Part shown: piece after piece, positions 12,775 to 20,059 of the stretch
How positions within the stretch are numbered: the first letter of the stretch is position 1
How the letters are laid out: each line of letters starts with the position of its first letter
Origin: Paenibacillus sp. JZ16
Lineage (GTDB): Bacteria > Bacillota > Bacilli > Paenibacillales > Paenibacillaceae
Direction: 5' to 3'
DNA: 64,000 nucleotides
NCBI RefSeq assembly: GCF_015326965.1
Contig: NZ_CP017659.1
Span: forward strand, 4,452,501 to 4,516,500
Position numbers and translations under genes: made by a program
The notes under the pieces: model-generated
The model's database searches: none
What the model was told of the DNA's origin: nothing
What the model saw: only the letters and a program-made list of their open reading frames with translations

Positions 12775-13476
12775 TTGAGAATCAATAAATTTATCAGTGA
12801 AACGGGATATTGCTCAAGGCGTGAAGCGGACAAGCTGGTGGAGAGCGGGAAGGTTACCATCAATGGCGTGGTTGCAGTCCTTGGAAGCCAGGCAGAAGAA
12901 GGAGACGATGTCCGGATTCAGGGAAAGCCGCTTCAAGATAAGAAGAAGCATGTGTATATTGCTCTTAATAAGCCAGTCGGGATTACAAGCACCACCGAAC
13001 CGCATATTAAGGGCAATATTGTAGACTTCGTAGGCCATAAGGAGCGTATTTTTCCTATCGGACGATTGGATAAGGACTCCGAGGGGCTGATTCTGCTGAC
13101 GAATGATGGGGATATCGTCAATAAGATCCTTCGCTCCGAGGGGAAACATGAGAAAGAATACATTGTGACGGTGGATCGCCCGGTAACGGAATCCTTCCTT
13201 AGCGGGATGTCCAGCGGCGTCAAGATTTTAGGTGAGATGACGCTGCCCTGTGAGGTCACTCGAATGTCTGAGCGAGTGTTCCGAATCATTCTGACGGAGG
13301 GGAAAAATCGTCAAATCCGCAGAATGTGCAGCGCTTTTGGTTATGAGGTCCGAAAATTACAGCGAATCCGGATTATGAATATCCGTCTCGGCAGTCAACG
13401 CATCGGCGCTTGGCGTGATCTTAACGAGAAGGAGAAGGAAGAGCTTGGTCGGCTGCTGAACTATAGGCTCGAGTAG
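12775..13476 (+). CDS. rluF: rRNA pseudouridine synthase, RluF-like (RsuA/RluB/E/F family)
   Basis: A 233-aa pseudouridine synthase. An N-terminal S4 RNA-binding domain (RINKFISETGYCSRREAD) is followed by the catalytic domain with GRLDKDSEG, where Asp99 is the catalytic aspartate, and the C-terminal GKNRQIRRMCSAFGYEV motif. Overall it is closest to RluF, which modifies U2604 in 23S rRNA, but the assignment within the family is by resemblance. TTG start behind AAGGGGATGG, 33 nt after the kinase gene, so the two may share a transcript. Confidence 0.9.
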   Translation: MRINKFISETGYCSRREADKLVESGKVTINGVVAVLGSQAEEGDDVRIQGKPLQDKKKHVYIALNKPVGITSTTEPHIKGNIVDFVGHKERIFPIGRLDKDSEGLILLTNDGDIVNKILRSEGKHEKEYIVTVDRPVTESFLSGMSSGVKILGEMTLPCEVTRMSERVFRIILTEGKNRQIRRMCSAFGYEVRKLQRIRIMNIRLGSQRIGAWRDLNEKEKEELGRLLNYRLE

Positions 13477-13510
13477 CAGGCTGAAATACATCTATAACCC
13501 TAAACCAAAA

Positions 13511-13548
13511 CAACCGATGGATCTGGAGACCAGATGCATCGGTTGTTT
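13511..13548. terminator. Bidirectional terminator between rluF-like gene and motB
   Basis: CAACCGATG and CATCGGTTG form the outer stem and ATCTGG/CCAGAT the inner stem around an AGA loop, with a short T run on the + side and A-rich sequence upstream. It separates two convergent genes. Confidence 0.8.
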
Positions 13549-13587
13549 ATTGTGTGTTATAGTCTGTAGGGACCGTTCCCTGTTGAG

Positions 13588-14394
13588 TTATTCATTCACG
13601 CTGGTAAAGGTCGCACTATCCTGGTATTTACGTATAATGGAAACCTCGACTCTGCGGTTCTTCGCTCGCCCAGCAGCGGTGTTGTTATCGGCAATCGGAT
13701 GGTATTCACCATAACCGATCGGCATGAACCGTTTAGGATCCAACTCCGAGTTGGTGAGCAGAATCTTCATGAACTGCAAGGCACGATCCGAGCTTAAATC
13801 CCAATTCGACGGATATCGGCTATTAGAGATTGGCACATTGTCCGTATGTCCGGATACAATAATTTCATAGTCCGGGAACTTATGAAGCATTTGTGAGATA
13901 GCCATGGCCAATTTGCGGGCCTCCGGCTTCACAACGGCTTCGCCGGAAGGGAACAAGGCGTTATCCCGTATTGTAATGACAAGCTGGGAGTGGTTCAACT
14001 TGGTGCTGAGCTCCGAGGTTAAACCGTTATTTTTAATATAATTATCGAGCTGCTTCTTTAACTTCTCCAGATCCTGTTGTTCCTGACGCATCAGCTCAGC
14101 ACGTCGTTGGTCAGGTGTTGTTGCGGGAACGGAAGGGGATGTCGCTTTATGATCTTTAATATTGGGCGGATCATCGCTGGGTTCCGTTTTGCTGTAATCC
14201 AGCACGCCGGTCCCGCCAGTGAGAGCAACGCTGAAGGCTTCGCTCATTTCTTGAAATTTGCGTGCGTCTGTCGCACTCATGGCGTATAGCACCAGGAACA
14301 GGGCCAGAAGCAAGGTCAGTAGGTCTGCGTAAGGAAGAAGCCAGGATTCGTCGGCATGCTCCTCATGCGGCTCGTGCCTAGTCTTTTTGCTCAC
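13588..14394 (-). CDS. motB: Flagellar motor protein MotB
   Basis: A 268-aa stator subunit. The single N-terminal membrane helix carries the proton-binding aspartate in PYADLLTLLLALF (Asp24, equivalent to E. coli Asp32). A plug/linker region follows, and a C-terminal OmpA-like peptidoglycan-binding domain shows SGHTDNVPI and NRRVEVSIIR. With MotA it forms the ion-driven torque generator. GTG 14394 is preferred over GTG 14400 because AGGGAGG lies 9 nt from the former and only 3 nt from the latter. It overlaps the motA 3' end, which implies translational coupling. Confidence 0.95.
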   Translation of the reverse strand: MSKKTRHEPHEEHADESWLLPYADLLTLLLALFLVLYAMSATDARKFQEMSEAFSVALTGGTGVLDYSKTEPSDDPPNIKDHKATSPSVPATTPDQRRAELMRQEQQDLEKLKKQLDNYIKNNGLTSELSTKLNHSQLVITIRDNALFPSGEAVVKPEARKLAMAISQMLHKFPDYEIIVSGHTDNVPISNSRYPSNWDLSSDRALQFMKILLTNSELDPKRFMPIGYGEYHPIADNNTAAGRAKNRRVEVSIIRKYQDSATFTSVNE

Positions 14395-15178
14395 TAGCAC
14401 CAGCCTCCCTCTCGCTGAGCTCAGCCCGTTCGGACGGTGTCAGGAACACGGAGAGCTTTTGATTGATTGCAATGGTGGATACACCGGATTGAATAGACAG
14501 CAGGCCTTCTACCATCATCAGGCGGATTTCAACCTCGCGTTTGGACAGACGCTTGAGTTTATTCGCAATCGGGTGACAGATAACATAACCGGTGAAGATA
14601 CCGAGCAGGGTAGCAATAAATGCAGCCCCGATAGCATGAGCGAGTTCGCCCATATCTTCCATGTGGGACAGTGCAGCGATCAAACCGATAACGGCTCCGA
14701 GTACCCCGAGGGAAGGTGCATACATACCGGCTTGCGAGAAGATCAATGAACCGGAACGATGGCGCTCCTCGGTGGCATTAATATCTTCCATTAAAACGTC
14801 ACGTACGAATTCCTGATCGTTGCCGTCGATGATCATGCGCATCCCATTACGCAGGAAGCTGTCATCGATTTCATCGACTTTGGTTTCCAGAGCCAGAAGT
14901 CCTTCACGGCGTGTGATCGAAGCCCACTCCATAAACAGCTTGATCATATCCGTTTTGTCCATCAGATTCTGTTTCACGAAGGTCATCTTGACCAGCTTCG
15001 GAATCTTTTTTAGCTCGACTAGCGGAAATCCGATGAATAAAGTTGCTGCCGTACCGCCAAGAATGATTAGATAGGCTGCCGGATTATACAAAGCGAGAAG
15101 GGAGGCACCTTTCAGGATCATGCCCACCAGTACCGCGACGATACCGATTATTAAGCCTATAATTGTTGAAATTTCCAT
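14378..15178 (-). CDS. motA: Flagellar motor protein MotA
   Basis: A 266-aa stator subunit with four membrane segments (about residues 4-22, 30-50, 150-170 and 180-202) and the conserved cytoplasmic loop RREGLLALE, which contacts the rotor. GVLGAVIGLIAALSHM and ATLLGIFTGYVICHPIANKL match the family. The frame extends 13 codons upstream, but ATG 15178 follows a GAGGTGTGG site and gives the usual MEISTIIGL start. It forms an operon with motB. No flagellar sigma-D promoter was recognised upstream. Confidence 0.95.
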   Translation of the reverse strand: MEISTIIGLIIGIVAVLVGMILKGASLLALYNPAAYLIILGGTAATLFIGFPLVELKKIPKLVKMTFVKQNLMDKTDMIKLFMEWASITRREGLLALETKVDEIDDSFLRNGMRMIIDGNDQEFVRDVLMEDINATEERHRSGSLIFSQAGMYAPSLGVLGAVIGLIAALSHMEDMGELAHAIGAAFIATLLGIFTGYVICHPIANKLKRLSKREVEIRLMMVEGLLSIQSGVSTIAINQKLSVFLTPSERAELSEREAGASEQKD

Positions 15179-15369
15179 ACCACACCTCATCCGTGAGAAA
15201 TAAAATAACGAATCCATTCGTCAGAACGGCTCTCATGGAGAACCGGGCCCCTTATGTGGGGCGTTATCCTATTTATCGTCAGGTCGGGCTTTTTTTTTTA
15301 GTTGTAATTTCCGGTATAATGGAAGGAAGGGAAACGAAGCTAAGTACGGCAAGGAAAGGAGTGATTAAG

Positions 15370-15663
15370 ATGGGCGTTAAGCACGGAAGGGATTATGGCG
15401 AAATTCTGGCAGAACTGACCGAGGCGGTCGGGCGAATTTCCGACAGCTATGTCTTCTTTGAAATGGAAGCTGAGGATTGGGGCAATTTGGGCGAAGCCGA
15501 GCGAAATGAGGTCCATGAGGCGCTGGCAGAGGATTTGTTCTATGCGCTGGGCACAGAGCCGGTGATTAATGTTGGCAGCGGCGTGGTCATGCATGATCAG
15601 ACGAACCATCGAATACATATTTTGATTGGTGAGGAAGAGTTGGCTTTTGTGGCCCTTGTGTAA
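15370..15663 (+). CDS. Small hypothetical protein
   Basis: A 97-aa soluble acidic protein I do not recognise. ATG 15370 is chosen because AAAGGAG sits 8 nt upstream; the longer open frame back to 15163 crosses the divergent motA promoter region. A helical N-terminal half (EILAELTEAVGRI) is followed by a beta-rich C-terminus. It is transcribed divergently from motAB, and a pterin dehydratase gene follows 108 nt downstream. Confidence 0.7.
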   Translation: MGVKHGRDYGEILAELTEAVGRISDSYVFFEMEAEDWGNLGEAERNEVHEALAEDLFYALGTEPVINVGSGVVMHDQTNHRIHILIGEEELAFVALV

Positions 15664-15771
15664 TCACTCCAGTTATCAACAGATACAGGGCAGAATAGAA
15701 TAGATGACAGATAGCCCATATTACGGTTAGTCGGCTTTAAGATAGGTTTTTTTCGGGGAGGAAGATAAAAG

Positions 15772-16086
15772 ATGCTTTATACGCAGCAAGAAGTAGAGGC
15801 TCATCTGGAAAAGCTTGAGGGTTGGGAATTTGAACAAGGGAGATGGATTGTACGAAAGTATACCTTCTCCTCCTTCATGAAGGGAATCGCTTTTGTTGAT
15901 GAAGTGGCAGCTATTTCGGAAGCTTTCGGACATCACCCCTACATCACCATAGATTATAAAGTCGTTACACTTCGTCTCACTTCTTGGGACGACGGTGGCA
16001 TTACGGCTGTGGATATTAAGGAAGCGCAGCAGTTTAACGAAGCCTATGAGAAGAGTCGTTCGAAGGATGGCAAGTCGGGACAATAG
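15772..16086 (+). CDS. 4a-hydroxytetrahydrobiopterin dehydratase (PCD/DCoH family)
   Basis: A 104-aa pterin-4a-carbinolamine dehydratase. The family signature is intact: EAFGHHPYITIDY with active-site histidines 54 and 55, then W72 and the aspartate in GGITAVD. The enzyme recycles hydroxylated pterin formed by aromatic amino acid hydroxylases; no such hydroxylase is in this window, so the partner is unknown. Ribosome site GGGGAGG lies 11 nt upstream, and a strong terminator follows. Confidence 0.92.
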   Translation: MLYTQQEVEAHLEKLEGWEFEQGRWIVRKYTFSSFMKGIAFVDEVAAISEAFGHHPYITIDYKVVTLRLTSWDDGGITAVDIKEAQQFNEAYEKSRSKDGKSGQ

Positions 16087-16130
16087 AACGGGGAGACCAT
16101 TAGTCCCTTTAGAAGTCCCCAATATGTAAA

Positions 16131-16175
16131 AAAACACGCTTGCACCGGGAACAACTCCAGGTGCAAGCGTGTTTT
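16131..16175. terminator. Bidirectional terminator
   Basis: A 16-bp perfect stem (AAAACACGCTTGCACC with GGTGCAAGCGTGTTTT) with A-rich and T-rich edges. It serves the dehydratase gene on + and the cytochrome gene on -. Confidence 0.93.
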
Positions 16176-16189
16176 GCGTATAAGCTGAT

Positions 16190-16552
16190 TTATTTTTTCT
16201 CAGCAAGGTACAGCGCGATGTTTGCGATTTCTTCAGGTTTAAGTTGGTCTTTAAAGGAAGGCATTCCCTTACGACCTTTGGTTACAACGTTGAAGATCGC
16301 GTCCGCATCCATGTGTCCGCCTACTTGATTCAAAGCCGGCCCAGCGCCGCCTTGAAGTTGGTCGCCGTGACAGCTAATGCAGCTTGCTTTCAGTGTGGCT
16401 TCCGCTGCGGCTGCATCGAGAGTCACTTCCGGCATGGTCGGCTTCTCTTCCTGAGCTACCTGTTCCTTACCTGGGAGCGTAAACATCAGCGCGATAGCCA
16501 ACGCACATGCGACGAAGAACAATCCGCTCATGATCCATTTTTGCATCGTCAT
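16190..16552 (-). CDS. Membrane-anchored small cytochrome c (c550/c551 type)
   Basis: A 120-aa protein with one N-terminal membrane anchor (about residues 7-26), a short acidic linker and a class I cytochrome c domain. The haem-binding CISCH has cysteines 58 and 61 and axial histidine 62; the distal methionine is in KGMPSF. The fold ends with the conserved helix EEIANIALYLAEKK. It should carry electrons to terminal oxidases on the outer face of the membrane, like Bacillus CccA/CccB. ATG 16552 is chosen because AAGGG precedes it; the frame extends 11 codons further without a ribosome site. Confidence 0.93.
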   Translation of the reverse strand: MTMQKWIMSGLFFVACALAIALMFTLPGKEQVAQEEKPTMPEVTLDAAAAEATLKASCISCHGDQLQGGAGPALNQVGGHMDADAIFNVVTKGRKGMPSFKDQLKPEEIANIALYLAEKK

Positions 16553-16704
16553 ATCGTCCCTTCTATGTATACTGCACTTTTGCACTTGTCTCCATTATAA
16601 ACCAACATCCATAGACAGCATAGCCAGTTGTGACAAAAAAAGCAACTATACGGCGTAGCTTCATAAAAAGTACACAAAATTGTGCTTTTTCATATAGACA
16701 AAGA

Positions 16705-17208
16705 TTAATATTCCTCATTTGTCGGGGGCTCATACACCATACAGTGGAAAAGGGCATTGCCCGTTGGCGTAAGCCGCTCATACGTATCGGTGATGTGAAA
16801 GCCTGCCCTTTGATAAGCGCGGATTGCTCGCTCATTCCAGGTCATTACCTCAAGGTCAATTTCGTCGGCAGGCCGCCTCCGTCTGGCTTCCCGGACAATC
16901 GTCTGCATAAATCGTTTACCCATTCCACGCCCGCACCAATCAGGCCGCATGCCAAGTCCGATTCGTGTCACATCATGCATCGGAAACAGCTGGGCAAATC
17001 CCCAGAGGGCCTCCCGCTCATCCAGAACCGAGATGTACTGTCTTCGGCGAATGTCCGGATCGCCAAACTCCACCTCAAGCCCTTTCATCTGCTCCCAGGG
17101 AAGAAAGCCATAGATATTATAGGGGGGAGGGTAGGCCCAGGCGCATATCTCTTCGGCGTGCTCTTCACGCATGACTACGGTGTGAAATGTAATCGGTGTG
17201 GCATCCAT
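16705..17208 (-). CDS. GNAT family N-acetyltransferase
   Basis: A 167-aa GNAT enzyme. The acetyl-CoA binding motif A is visible as RIGLGMRPDWCGRGMGKRFMQ, followed by the usual ERAIRAYQRAGFH motif B. The acceptor substrate cannot be told from sequence. ATG 17208 follows AGGAGG by 9 nt, so the 13-codon upstream extension is rejected. Single gene. Confidence 0.88.
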   Translation of the reverse strand: MDATPITFHTVVMREEHAEEICAWAYPPPYNIYGFLPWEQMKGLEVEFGDPDIRRRQYISVLDEREALWGFAQLFPMHDVTRIGLGMRPDWCGRGMGKRFMQTIVREARRRRPADEIDLEVMTWNERAIRAYQRAGFHITDTYERLTPTGNALFHCMVYEPPTNEEY

Positions 17209-17347
17209 TTGCGAAGTCCTCCTATCGTCTGCATAAATAATAACCATATTACGAGCATCCAGGTTGCATCAAAAAAGCCCGCCAAAGAGAGGTAAGGGCT
17301 CCTTTAACGGGCAAGCATTATGTATAGGGAAGATTAGCCTCTATATC

Positions 17348-17824
17348 TTAGGATGATTCACCGACCGACTCTTCATACTTATCATCGCTCATGATACGCT
17401 TTGCACCCACGTACCGCTGATCGTAGTAATCCTCTGCCAGGCGGTTGATAACCACGCCGCGGTTAGAGGAAGCATGGGCGAATTTGCCATCGCCGACATA
17501 AATGCCGACGTGGGAGATGCCCTGCCCCGATGTGTTGAAGAACACCAAATCGCCAGCGCGCAGCTCCTTACGGGACACGCTTGTCCCCATGTCGAATTGA
17601 GAGCCGGATTGATGCGGGAGCTTCAGACCGAGTTTAGCATAAACATACATGGTGAAGCCGGAACAGTCAAAACCGCTCGTGGTTGTACCACCGTAGCTGT
17701 ATCTTGTACCCAGAACCTTATCGATTTCCTGATCCAGCGCATGATCAGCAAAGACGCTGCCAACGCCCAAAGTGAACAACAGCGTGATATTTAGGGCTGC
17801 TGTCGATAATGTTTTCTTCAGCAT
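17348..17824 (-). CDS. Secreted NlpC/P60 peptidoglycan hydrolase, copy 1
   Basis: A 158-aa secreted protein: signal peptide of about 26 residues (cleavage near VFADH), then a compact NlpC/P60 D,L-endopeptidase domain. Catalytic Cys54 in FDCSGF, His105 in SHVGIYVG and a third polar residue His117 in KFAHASS are present. There are no LysM or SH3 domains, so wall targeting must rely on the catalytic domain itself. ATG 17824 is preceded by AAAAGGAG. A paralogue of the same size lies 430 nt upstream on the same strand, and the two share a promoter motif. Confidence 0.93.
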   Translation of the reverse strand: MLKKTLSTAALNITLLFTLGVGSVFADHALDQEIDKVLGTRYSYGGTTTSGFDCSGFTMYVYAKLGLKLPHQSGSQFDMGTSVSRKELRAGDLVFFNTSGQGISHVGIYVGDGKFAHASSNRGVVINRLAEDYYDQRYVGAKRIMSDDKYEESVGESS

Positions 17825-17861
17825 GGAAAGCTCCTTTTCGATGCCGCGAGGCATAGCCATC

Positions 17862-17901
17862 TATATATTAAAGCACTTACATTAATGACAAAGTTGTTAC
17901 T
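17862..17901 (-). promoter_or_regulatory. Promoter of NlpC/P60 copy 1, motif shared with copy 2
   Basis: On the minus strand, AGTAACAACTTTGTCAT occupies 17901-17885 and includes a -35-like TTGTCA; TATATA lies 18 bp downstream at 17867-17862. The identical 17 bases recur upstream of the paralogous hydrolase gene at 18955-18971. The rest of 17902-18175 is AT-rich with no recognisable gene. Confidence 0.5.
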
Positions 17902-18175
17902 GCGTCCATTCTATCAGACAGCAAGCGAGATTGGCAATTATTTCTTGGTGAATTTCGCTATTTTTCAATAGCATTAGCTGTCGAAGCACCAAGGAAAATC
18001 AATATTTTTCCAAAATGGGTGTTTAATGAAGGGAGAGAAGGGTATATAAAGGATAGATGATGTGAAGACATGGCGGAGTGAAGTGAACTTGTATAATAAA
18101 TTTTATTTTTTTTCGAAAAGCGGGAACTTTTTTGCTGTCCTGAACGTTATAAAGGTATACACACAATCAACAAAA

Positions 18176-18228
18176 GAAAAAAGCCGCTGGATGAGATCGG
18201 CACAATCTCATAAACCCAGGGCTTTCTT
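18176..18228 (-). terminator. Terminator of NlpC/P60 copy 2
   Basis: Read on the minus strand, AAGCCCTGGG pairs with CCAGCGGCTT, with an inner GAGAT/ATCTC stem, followed by a T-rich tract. It lies about 30 nt after the stop of the 18257-18730 gene. Confidence 0.75.
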
Positions 18229-18256
18229 GTAAGAGTAAATCAATTAAGTTCCAACA

Positions 18257-18730
18257 TTAATTGTAGTTCACAGCTACGGATTTGTACGTATTCTGACTCA
18301 TAATTCTCTTAGCGCCTACATATCGGTTAGCGTAATAGCTCTGGCTCAGCGGACTGATAATGACACCGCGCGAAGATGAAGAATGAGCGAATTTGCCGCT
18401 CCCGACATAAATACCCACATGAGATACACCTCTACCGGATGTGTTGAAGAACACGAGATCGCCAGCTTTCAGGTTGCTCTTGGATACGGCCGTACCTACT
18501 TTGTATTGAGCTGCAGACGTACGGGGCAGGCTAAGACCAAGCTTTTTGTAAACATAGCTGGTGAATCCGGAGCAGTCAAATCCATTCGTTGTAGTTCCAC
18601 CTGTTTTGTAAGAAACACCAATGGCTGGTTTGATTGCAGTATTTAATTTGGAATCGGCGAAAGCGCTTCCGGTCCCTAATGTGAGTGCGAGTGCGAGGCC
18701 TAGAGAAACAGCCGTTAACTTCTTTTTCAA
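18257..18730 (-). CDS. Secreted NlpC/P60 peptidoglycan hydrolase, copy 2 (riboswitch-controlled)
   Basis: A 157-aa secreted hydrolase with a signal peptide (about residues 1-26, GSAFADS cleavage) and a minimal NlpC/P60 domain: Cys53 in FDCSGF, His104 in SHVGIYVG, His116 in KFAHSSS. It is clearly paralogous to the 17348-17824 product, sharing long blocks such as GDLVFFNTSG and RYVGAKRIMS. TTG 18730 is chosen because GAAGGGGC precedes it at proper spacing; the ATG at 18748 lies within that site. A c-di-AMP riboswitch sits in its leader, so the gene should be turned off when c-di-AMP is high. Confidence 0.93.
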   Translation of the reverse strand: MKKKLTAVSLGLALALTLGTGSAFADSKLNTAIKPAIGVSYKTGGTTTNGFDCSGFTSYVYKKLGLSLPRTSAAQYKVGTAVSKSNLKAGDLVFFNTSGRGVSHVGIYVGSGKFAHSSSSRGVIISPLSQSYYANRYVGAKRIMSQNTYKSVAVNYN

Positions 18731-18750
18731 AACAAAAGCCCCTTCCATTG

Positions 18751-18866
18751 CCTGCGAGGTTAGCTTAAGGGTTCGGTTGAAGGTCCCCTATGATCCCTCT
18801 CTTGCGAGATCAATTCACCCAAAACGGATCCCCCGCTTCCCATATCGTTATGGGAATTCGGCTCCT
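18751..18866 (-). ncRNA. Cyclic-di-AMP riboswitch (ydaO/yuaA leader)
   Basis: The minus-strand leader carries the conserved landmarks of the ydaO-type riboswitch in order: GGAGCCGAATTCC, AGCGGGGGATCC, GGGTGAATTGATC, an AGGGGACCTTCAACCG segment, and the 3' end CCGAACCC-TTAAGCTAACCTCGCAGGC. It ends about 20 nt before the start of the NlpC/P60 gene, the classic target of this riboswitch. c-di-AMP binding is known to switch such genes off. Confidence 0.88.
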
Positions 18867-18954
18867 TAAAATGTTGATGAACCCATTCATTGACGTTTGA
18901 CGTTCCAACATAGTTAGCGAATTACAACGTTCCTACATAAAAGTTACAGTAAAG

Positions 18955-18971
18955 ATGACAAAGTTGTTACT
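18955..18971 (-). promoter_or_regulatory. Shared promoter motif of NlpC/P60 copy 2
   Basis: AGTAACAACTTTGTCAT on the minus strand, identical to the copy upstream of the paralogue at 17885-17901. It contains TTGTCA as a potential -35 with a poor -10 (TATGTA) 16 bp on, which would start transcription just before the riboswitch. TGTAAC-N5-TGTAGG downstream resembles a WalR box with two mismatches. Confidence 0.45.
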
Positions 18972-19035
18972 AACATATTCGTTATTTTAGCAGAGTATTA
19001 ACAATTTGGCAAACGAGGAAACATTATTTTTAAAC

Positions 19036-19074
19036 AAAAAAACCTGTCCCCATCTTGAGGGAACAGGTTTTTTT
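19036..19074. terminator. Bidirectional terminator-like hairpin
   Basis: AAAAAACCTGT-CCC pairs with GGGAACAGGTTTTTTT around an ATCTTGA loop. It lies about 150 nt downstream of the minus-strand gene ending at 19222 and may end that transcript. The flanking 18972-19221 sequence has no other recognisable feature. Confidence 0.75.
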
Positions 19075-19221
19075 GTAATTTGGCGTTCAGAAATTTGTAA
19101 TATAGAGGATAAATGAACTCTTATTCTCTGTAAAATCTAGCGCGGGATAGAAACGTGTCGCTTCTGATTACAGCTTATTCACGAGCGTGTTTCATTATTT
19201 TAGGGTGACGAATTGTAACCA

Positions 19222-20049
19222 TTAAGGATGCTGTGAGGAGGAATCTCTCCACAAATGATATTGAGCGGACATTTCCCAAATTTGGAAAAGTCCATTCAGG
19301 AAATAAGAGGCCTGCTGAATAATTAAGCCGATCAACCCGGCCCAGAAGAGCGAGGCCGAGCTCAGGAGCAGCAGAATGACACAGGCGGATCCGCCGATGG
19401 TGATGGATAACAGCATTGCTGTGCCCAAGCGGCGGAAGAGCGCATGGATAGAGCTGATCATGCTGGAATCGCCGGTACGGCCAAATTGCATATAGAGCAA
19501 TAACAGGCGGATCAGATAGGCGTACAAGAACCAGCCAGCTGCATAGGGCAGTGCATGAAGCAGCAGTACAGGCTCCTGAATTCCATTCAGCAGAATCGGG
19601 AGGATTTTGGGCAGAATCCAGTAACCGGGTGCGAAGGTGAGAATAAGCTCAACCAGATAGAATAGCGTTACGGGTTTCCACAGTTTCCGCATGCCAGTGA
19701 AGAAGAATAAACCGCGCTCGCCCTTGGCTTCCTGGTGAAGGTTGTAGAAGATGCCGGCCCGAATGAGCGGGGTGAGGATCATCCGGATCAGGAGCAAACC
19801 GGCCAAAAGCCATCCGTAAGTGTGTACTGTGCTGCTCAAGGACAGGCTCATCTCGCCCTCGTAGAAGAATAAAAGACGGCTGAGCTCGTTAGGGGCGGAA
19901 TCCGGATATCGCATCAGAAGGGGGACGACTGCCGATTTTACGAGTCGGTACAGGCAATATCCCCACAGCAAACGGTATAAGAAGAGCAGAATCGAGACGT
20001 ATAGCTGGTCTTTAACACTGATCCACCCTTGGCCTGCGTAACTTTTCAT
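19222..20049 (-). CDS. Multi-pass membrane protein of unknown function
   Basis: A 275-aa integral membrane protein with about six hydrophobic segments, near residues 18-38, 75-97, 125-150, 160-190, 210-232 and 236-258. I recognise no family motif. ATG 20049 follows AGGGGGAG. It starts 10 nt after the stop of the exported metallopeptidase gene and is therefore part of the same operon, which suggests a partner role at the membrane; this is inference. Confidence 0.75.
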   Translation of the reverse strand: MKSYAGQGWISVKDQLYVSILLFLYRLLWGYCLYRLVKSAVVPLLMRYPDSAPNELSRLLFFYEGEMSLSLSSTVHTYGWLLAGLLLIRMILTPLIRAGIFYNLHQEAKGERGLFFFTGMRKLWKPVTLFYLVELILTFAPGYWILPKILPILLNGIQEPVLLLHALPYAAGWFLYAYLIRLLLLYMQFGRTGDSSMISSIHALFRRLGTAMLLSITIGGSACVILLLLSSASLFWAGLIGLIIQQASYFLNGLFQIWEMSAQYHLWRDSSSQHP

Positions 20050-20059
20050 GTGCTCCCCC

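Noticed and set aside
18751..18866. Open frame on the plus strand over the riboswitch (18621-18869)
   Set aside because: It runs opposite to the NlpC/P60 gene and its leader RNA, with no ribosome site.
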